From NCBI GenBank assembly GCA_914767715.1, contig OU612066.1, positions 26,822,283-26,882,282 of the forward strand: a stretch of DNA of 60,000 bases. The letters run 5' to 3'. Source of the stretch: Membranipora membranacea. Its lineage: Eukaryota > Bryozoa > Gymnolaemata > Cheilostomatida > Membraniporidae. Both the position numbers and the translations under genes were made by a program. Positions 45,001 through 54,000 of the stretch are shown here, piece after piece. Each line of letters begins with the position of its first letter. Within the stretch, counting starts at the first letter, position 1. Below the pieces are notes generated by a model that worked only from the letters and a program-made list of their open reading frames with translations, was not told the origin of the DNA and searched no databases.

Positions 45001-48000
45001 ATGCTGTCTTATGCCTAACAACAACTATCACAAACTTTATTGACCAAGCAGCTTCTAACTATGCAAGATGTTTATTTCTCGATTTTTCTTCTGATTTCAA
45101 CACTATCAGAGTAAAGTCTCTAATTCCTGCTACAACACCTTGACACCAGAGTAATAGGATGGGTTAATTGCTTCTTGAGTAACCGTGTCCAGCAAACATG
45201 GGTGAGCAATCAACTGTCTGCGCCGATATTGACACATACAGGAACTCCCCAAGGCAGTGTACTCTCACCACTATTATTCTCTTTCTATACAAACAGGATT
45301 ACATCTAGACTGTCGAATATCACAGTACTCAAATATGCAGATGACACTTGTGTAATTGGATTAGTTGGTAATGATTTAGACTTATGTAATTATTTTTCTG
45401 AAATTAATAGAATCTCCAAACAATTCACTGATTTAGATTTACTACTTAATGCTTCTAAGACAAAGGAAATGCTTTTCTCTACTCAATGTCTCAAACCTGA
45501 TACTCCTAAACTGACTCTAGATGGCACCGATATATCGTTTTGTGAAAGGGTAAAATACCTTGGTGTAGAGATTGACAACAGACTGGGATTCTCAGATTAT
45601 GTTCATGAAATAACTGGAAAAGGAAATCAAAGGATGTATGTTGTAAACAATTTTATGTATCTGAGTTCAAAGCCATTAGCTTCCGCTGTACAAAAGTTTT
45701 GTATTTTCACTCTTAATGTATTGTCTGCCTGTTTGCACACTAGCATATATGCTAAAGACAAGAAATTACTAAGAAAGGTTTTCAATGATGCCAAGAATTT
45801 AGGGCTTGACGTAGTTGACCTCGATACTATTGTTAAACAGAGAACTAAATCCATTATCATGGGCTGTTTTTCTGATGAAGATCATTTTATACACGATTTT
45901 CTTGAACGTTGCCCTTCTGGCCGACTTGGACAAGTTAAATATCGCAGCTCATGGGGCAAAGACTGTTTTCTGAGACAAATGTGCATCACACTTAATGAGA
46001 TTCTTTTTTAAAAAACCAAAGTTCCATACACTAGCAGCAAGCTCTGATTATGACAAAGTATATGCATCCTTTTTCCGCAACTTTCAATGTTTGTGATAGT
46101 AATAAATCATTCAATCAATCAAGCTTTGACAAGTTGCTACACAGGTCTGTGTATATTGTCTGGTTTGTCTTGACTTCAATTGTTCAACGTTGCTTACATT
46201 TTTAGACCTTTGATTCACAATAAGTAAATGGTCAGATTCTTTTCGTCTGAGAACAATTTTAATGGGAAGGGGGTGGCAAGTCATCGAATTCTCAGCTGTG
46301 AAATGCGGAGATGAAAATGTTTGATTTCACAAATCCATCAACCTTGTGCAGGCATCCGATCCTTATTCCTCTGTATTAATTTTCAACAGAGTATCTGTCT
46401 ATTTCAGATAAACTGCCAATGTATGCTTGAAAGGATGTGTTTTAGTGTGGTGCTTCCAATAGACGGATGAGCTGTCAATGATTTTCAGTGTATGTGTGTC
46501 AATTTTTCAGGCCCAAGGAGAGAGTTTCAATAGAGCACGAGTTTTGGTTGAACAAGGACTGGACTCTTTTCTTGACCCAGTATTCACAGTGCAGCCTGGT
46601 GGTTGTGGGGAGGAGGGTGACTTTACCCACCTGACACCATCTTTTATCAAAGCCGTTGGGAAGTTGCCAAGTCCATTTGAGAATGATGGTATGTTCGTGT
46701 GAACGAAAACAGTTGCTTCTTCTTATCTGTTATGACTTTCAGTCAAACTTTCCTCTGATTTCATTGAATTCTGTTTGCTTTCAAATGATTTTTTGTATCA
46801 CTCACTGAGAATGTCAATGCCTTCGATTATGTGAAGATGGAAAATGTATGCTTAGACAAGAAAATAGTGTCATGTCTATGTGAAAATAGCACTAAATATA
46901 TCTGAAAGACTGCAGAAAGTTAAATGCATTTATAGTCCGGCAGCTACTTATGTTACATTTTATGTAAGCTTCGCAAAGGGAAAAATTGTTTAGTTCCTTT
47001 GCCATAAACTTTTGATGGTAGTAACAGGGAAATTGTTAGCGAACTCAGCCAATCACAAACATTGCGATCAAGGGACATCACAATGAAGGGTATGGGAGTT
47101 ACCTTCCCACATGGGGAGAACTCATATCACCATCTAAAATTCATGTTCAGATGAGCTGTGCACTTTTCCCTATGCAGATATTATGTAACCTTATCACAAG
47201 TACCTGCCTGGTTATAACATGAGTTGATTTTTGTGAAGCCTTTAAATTATTTGTAACAAAATTTATAGAAATATTTTGTTTATATTATTGTTAAAACCAC
47301 TTCTAAGTGGACTCCTTTCTTTGTGGGAACTCTACTCTCTGGGTCAATAGTGTCCCAACTGGCCGCGATACAGCCCACAGGGAAATTTGTTGCGGTTTGA
47401 ATATCAAATTATAAGCTTATGCAGAAATATAGATCTGTAATAGTAATATGATTGATGATATGTGATGAGATGAGTTCCCACCAGTTCCCAATAATTTCTA
47501 ACACAGCATATCTCACTTGTAGACTTGTATGAGATGTATGGATTCGATCCTTTTGAACACAGAGACATTGCCTTTGAGCATACACTTCTTATTGGAACAA
47601 ACAATTTACCAGTCATAGCTTTGTATCTCTCTGCTACTGCGAGGCAAAGCGAGCTCTACTCGAATGATGGTGAGATGGATAATCCCTTACTCTCCTCTAT
47701 TGTGGAAAATACCAAAATAGAATTTTTACTAGCTTTTGGTTTAAGTTTCATAGATTTAAGATTACCATTCAGCAATCTTTTTTGTCTTTCAGAAAAGGCT
47801 GGGGAAGTTTTCCAACATACTCTGTGGGGATTTCTCATGAAGCAGATAATGGGTGTCTCAAACTCAAAGGATGTAAGCGATCGTTTTGAGGTGTACAGAG
47901 CAGAGAGACAGAGGGAGGATTTAAGTCTCAGTGATCGCCTGATCAACCTTCATAACAGCAAAGTTGGACGAGAGCTTGCAATATCTCTTGATATTTCTGA

Positions 48001-51000
48001 ATTTGCTGTTGGAACCTTCGATTTGATCTTTGATTCTGCAAAGTTCTGCCTGTTGAAACAAATCACAAAGGGAGCGTTTATCTGTGGAATCATCATTCCT
48101 CCTTCTGATTCTACTGAAGAACCGAACACAAGTAATTGGCTTGAATCATGTTTTTTACATGTTTTCTCTTAGGTGACTCGAAATAAACATCAGTAACAAT
48201 ATCTCAGTCCTTCACTGTGAGTAAACAGAGGTCAATTAATGTTTATTTTGCTTTAGCTGATAGTCTTCATTGACACAGAAAAATCTAGCAGAATGTTGTA
48301 TAGTAAAACGATCTCTAATTTACTCTCTTTTTTTAGTTGTGGAGCTGATATTTCTGCATCTTCGTCGTCTGATTTCGCGTGTAGCATGTAAAGCTGACCT
48401 GCTACGTTTTGCCCAAAAATTTGCACTGTGTGTGTTTAAGAAGGTTGTTATTGGCACATACGATGCATGGATTGATGCGTCCGTGAGTGAGGTTCAGAAA
48501 GCCATGAGAACTGGAAAAACTCTTTCTCAGATTGATGACGTGTATGATGTTTCAGCGAAAGAGTTTGATAGGAAATATTTACCAATAAAATATGGAGCAT
48601 CTGGTAAGTGATCATACTAGATGTTTTCATTTTCATAGTTTTAGTAGAACAAACTGTGTATAGGAAAAAATACAGTTCATGAGAGTTAAAACTCTATAGA
48701 CAATAATATGGGTTCGGAAAGGATGAGATGTCCCAGGGAGATTGAAACAAAATGAGATGAATAATTATAGAATTTTAAAGAGACCACTACCTCATGTTGC
48801 TTGAATTTCAGCTGGTAAAACAACATCTTGTTTCAGAATCATCTAATTTAAAGACTTTGTTTGAGGCTGCTCTTTTGTATCACATCTTATTTTCTATATT
48901 TTATTCTATCATGTGAGCGATTTTCAGCTTTATAATCCAAATACTGAGGAAGTTATGGCCTCTCAAACTTCCAAGGTGACAGCGATTTATCGGCAGTAAG
49001 AATCAGATGGCAATCCCTAGGGTACGTCACAACCATCATACTTATTACGATACACTAATAAATATGTTGATGATCAAAATGTTCAAATCTGTAACGGTCT
49101 CAAACCCAGGTCCAAATGGCTCTGCAGGCGACGCCGCTAACACTGAGCTATATTGTCTCCTTGGTAACCTAGTTGGTCCAAGTGGCGTGATGTGATGGTA
49201 GCTTCGTTGCCTATAGGTATGGGAACCCGAGTTCAAAAACCCTAGGTCTGAATTTTGATCATCATCTTATCTGTGTGATTATTAGTGTATTAACTAATAA
49301 CTCATAATGTCTCTGTCACATGTCTATGGTTGTGACATACCCCAGGGGAAACATCCGCTTATTCCCAATGCCGATTGAAGGCAATCACCCTGGAAGTTTG
49401 AGAGGCCATAACTTCCTCAATATTTGGATTCTAAAGCTGAAAATTGCTCACATGACAGAATAAAATATGGAGAATAAGATGTGATACAAAAGAGCAGCCT
49501 CAAACAAAGTCTTTAAAGACTACAGAAGGGCGAAGCAATATATAGTCTGGCAGCTAGTTCTGCAATAGTTATGCAACATTTTTACACTGATAAAGTACCA
49601 GCCCATTAATTTACCACTATTATCTACTTAAGACAATAGTAATGGTCAGTGAGGGGGCTCCCCTCGTATTTTACTGAAGATTGAAGATTGAGTGTTTTAA
49701 AGTTGAAGAAAAGATTTAAATGAAAAATCAATAGAAGATTTCCCATTTCAAGTAGACTGGATTCAGTCCAACAACTTGGAGTTATCTACTCAAGTTGGGT
49801 TTGTTGGTTTGAAGAGACAGCTCCACACAACAACAAATCAAAACCTACCAGTGTTACTTATTTTGGATCACAGGATCCTGGGTACCACCAGGTGCACTGT
49901 TTGTCAGGAAAAAAATGATCACCTTCATTAACTATTAAAATTGCTGACTCACTTCTCACAGGCATTTAGGTACAGCAGTTTTATTTTGAGGTCAGTTGTT
50001 TGAAGAATTAATTCTGAAGATTGAAGTTTTAAAATTGAAAATTGCTCTATTTTCTCTGAAGAAATTGAAGACAGCATTGTGTGCAGGGAGCCCCAATGAG
50101 TGAAGTTATCTACTAGCGTATGATATCTTCTGACAAATTCAATATATTTATTTTCAACTTATGTCGAAAAAAATTAGTAATTGAATGTTTTTGGAAGTGG
50201 TAGCTTGATTTAATCTTAACACAGAAGTGCTCTGAAGCTATTCAGTGTAGAAAGATAAAATATTACATAACAACTGCAGAACTAGCAGTCAGAAATTATA
50301 TTGCTTTGGTTTTTCGGTAGAATTCAAGAATAATGACAATGTCCATTATCTAGATTGTGTGCAACTGAGCTACCAGTGCTATGGCTAAAGATAATGAAAG
50401 GACAGTACCAAGGAACAACAACAAATTTCTTTATAGAATTAGATTTACACATACCAATACATTCGATCTTTATCTGTATCCTTTTGACTTGAGCATTAGC
50501 AGCCCATAAAACAGTTATCGAGCTATATGATTCTCTTGATTGTTCTAGAAAAGAAAATTGTAAGAGAATGGGGGCATCTCAGATGGGGATTGTTTGATGA
50601 AAGTCCAAAGGGGAGTGACCCCTTTTTCTATAGCAATGGAAGAATCCCCAAGCCAACCGGGTAAGTGCAAACAAGGGGATCTCAGTGCGTTTTGCATTTT
50701 GTTGTTGTTCTGATGCTCTCTTTGACTGAGTTACAGCCTTAGTATGGGAACAGCAATGAATTTGTATATTGCCCCAGTGTCTTATCGCTATGACTACATT
50801 GGACACGTCTTTGAGGAAGAAATATGGTAGTTGTTTTCGCTCTATGTATTCCTACATAAAACCCATGTTAACATTTTCCCTAAAAAGGTTGGAGACTGTA
50901 CTTTGTATAAACTTGAAATTATTCAGAGAAAAACTCTCAGCATAAGTCGGTAATGTTACATGCTTAGATAATAGATAACTCATCACATATTCATTAATAG

Positions 51001-54000
51001 GTGTCCAAGAAATATCAAGGGAAGAGTACATGATTGGGAAGACAATACAAAAGGCTGCAAAGTAAACGCAGCAACTGGATTGCCAGAGAATTGTGCCTTT
51101 ACAATCGACGGAAATATGAACGAGACAGCATCTCTGATGTATGCCGAGTTTCTTCCTGGGGTAAGTTTTAGCTGCTGCAATTTCTTCTCACTCTGATTGG
51201 ATGATCATTACAAATGGGAAGTCTGAACTCAATGACTGCTGCTTAATCTAGAATGCTAGAAGTGGCAACAGTAAAGCAATAAATCATTTAAGGTCTATAA
51301 AGCTTTCGTGACTGTCCAGTTTGATTTCAGTATCTTATGAGAAAAACTTTATTGAAACCACGCATTTAATCTCATGATTTATTTGTGTAAGTTTTTTTCT
51401 TTTTAAGTAGCCTTATTGAATACATATTCACACAGGTGACACAATTCTGTAATGGAGGAATAAATGTGTTTGATTGGTTTGAAGTCACATGGTTCGGTAG
51501 TGATGATCACCTGCATGACTCTCAATCACCAAACCAGCAAAACAGAATGTGCAACCAGCAGAGTGCCAGAACCGTCATGGATGCCCACAAAGATTTTGGT
51601 GAGTTTTTGCATTTTTATTTTTGATTAGTTTATTTGTTGTGGCTTTCTAAAAGTCTATGATTAAAGTCAATTAAAAATAACTATTTTTCATTCACAGATG
51701 ATATACTATAGATATACCAAAAACATTCTATTTCCCATGATAGCAGAGTTAAGCATAAAAAGACAATAAAATTGAGTGTCACCATCACTATGATTAATCC
51801 CTGTGCACCCCCTACCTCTCGTTCGTTCTTAGACTGATGTGCTGCCCATCTATAGTTTGGTCTGCAGGATAAGGCCCGATTATTTTACTTTATTGATTAG
51901 AGATAATTATTATTCATATTGCTCCTGTTCTTGCTGCGAACCTAATGCCTGTCTACACAAGCGTGAAATTATATTTCAATATTGCTTTTAACTTGCTTGC
52001 ATCTCTTCCACTGCAACACAGGTTCAAACCTGCCATCCAAGAAATCATTCATTCCTCCTACGCTCTTCACAATTATACAACAGAAGCAGAAAAACAACAC
52101 AAAAACAGTTTGTCTTGCCTTGGACACCTCCGGGAGTATGGCGGTAAGTTTAACCTCTCAGACTTCATAACTTCAGAATTGTTGGAACTTGTCAGCTACA
52201 AACCAAATGTGCAGACTGTTCTGTCCACGTAATTCGACAGCAAATTGAAAGTATTATACAGTATTATATATATCCCAGTGTTTTCTTTCAGGGTGATAGA
52301 ATTGAAAACATGGCAGCAACTGTACGCAGCTACATAGCCACCTATGTACAAGATGGATTCTCTGTTGGAATAGTAGAATTTTTCACTTATGCCAGAACTG
52401 TGGCTGCTATCCAGATGATTACTGGACAAGAGGTCAGGGACCACCTTCTTGCTGCTGTTCCCATTGAACCAGGTGGATCCACAGACATAGGGGCTGGACT
52501 GCAACTGTGCCAACAAGTGAGCTTCAATTTGGTGTAGTTACATCTCAAAACTCAAAATGGTTTTTTTCCTTTATTGACAAATTCTTTTGACAGTACTCAT
52601 GTAGGACTGTGTATAGTGTATGCTTGTTATATTCAAGATCAGTTTTTTTTTTAGAATTTGAGAGGCTATACAGATGGATCACCAATGGGCACAACCATTC
52701 TGCTACTGAGCGACGGAATATCCTCCCTTCCTAGTAACGTAATCCCTAGCTTAAATCAAGACGGTATCACAGTCAATACCATAGCTTATGGGTACGTAGG
52801 GTTATTACGTGGTCCGTAATTCAGCATTGCAAACCATTTTTGCTACCTACTTGCTTATACTAAAGTTTTTTATACTGTCAGAATGAACAATTTGATCCTT
52901 CCCTCGAACTGAATGCATGTGCGGCATGCATACTCTACTATGATGTTCTGCGTAATCTTTGGTGAATTTTTGAAATGTATATTGTTCTTATATATATTAT
53001 GACTTTCTGAAAAATAATGTTCCTTGCATTTGTGGGTTTTTTGGGCTCTGATCATACTGATTCTAAATTTTGGCGGGTCAAATCTAGCGGTTCACACTGG
53101 TTGACATCATGACAATCAGAAGTCAATCTAGTACCCTGTCAATCAAAATCAATGGTAGCAATGTCTCAATCTGGTTGATTTTAGACAAAGCACTGGAACA
53201 ATTCTCGATGAAATATCAAGCAACACAGGTGGAATAAGCTATTTTGCAGGAGACACAAATGCCTTAAGCAGTATAACAGCTGCACTACTGGCAATCACAC
53301 AGCGGAGCTCTAATGATGCCTTAGTTTCAGTATGTTTCAAGACTATGAATAAGTTGATTGCCTCTGATTCTAAGAATGATGAATGAATGAATGTGTTCAA
53401 TTGTCAGTTACGGATATATATCAATGCAGAGAGAAGAAAACCAATGACCTATGACCTATGACCTATGGCCTATGACCTATGATCTATGATCTATGAACTA
53501 TGACCTATGACAGCCACAGCAACATTTGAGTCATATTGACACTATTGTTCATGGAAAGTGAGTAATTCTTACTTCTTCTTATTGGCAGCATATTGTTTTT
53601 TCAATCTTCTCTTAACTGCCAGGATGAAACCTTTTTTTTACAGATAGCTAACAAGATTGTGACCCTCAGTCAGGCAGAGCCAACATTGAGTCAGATAGTA
53701 CACCTTGACCCCAGCATTACAAACACACACTTGTCATTCACATCCTCCAGTGACATCCAGGTAGATGTGATCACCGAGGATGAATCGCGGAAATTGTTTT
53801 CACAGAACAACCTTCAAATAATAGAGTTGTTGCTGACATAAATAGACCAATTGTAAGTATTTCCGATAACTATTATATTATGATCCATGAAAGAATACTG
53901 TGATAAAGGAACACGTGCAAAATAGTGCCCTTCAGAATAATTCTCTCCCATGTTGGATCTTGTTAGCCATATATTGAGCAAGCAGTGGGATAATGGTAAA

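Noticed and set aside
49007-49236. Short ORFs on both strands in the long-TIR MITE
   Set aside because: Fall inside a non-coding MITE core and mirror each other.
53644-53852. Alternative splicing as the explanation for the exon 11 frame break
   Set aside because: No alternative donor with coding sense in the first frame was found before the TAA, while the other frame reads well up to the GTAAGT donor, so a missing base is the simpler explanation.
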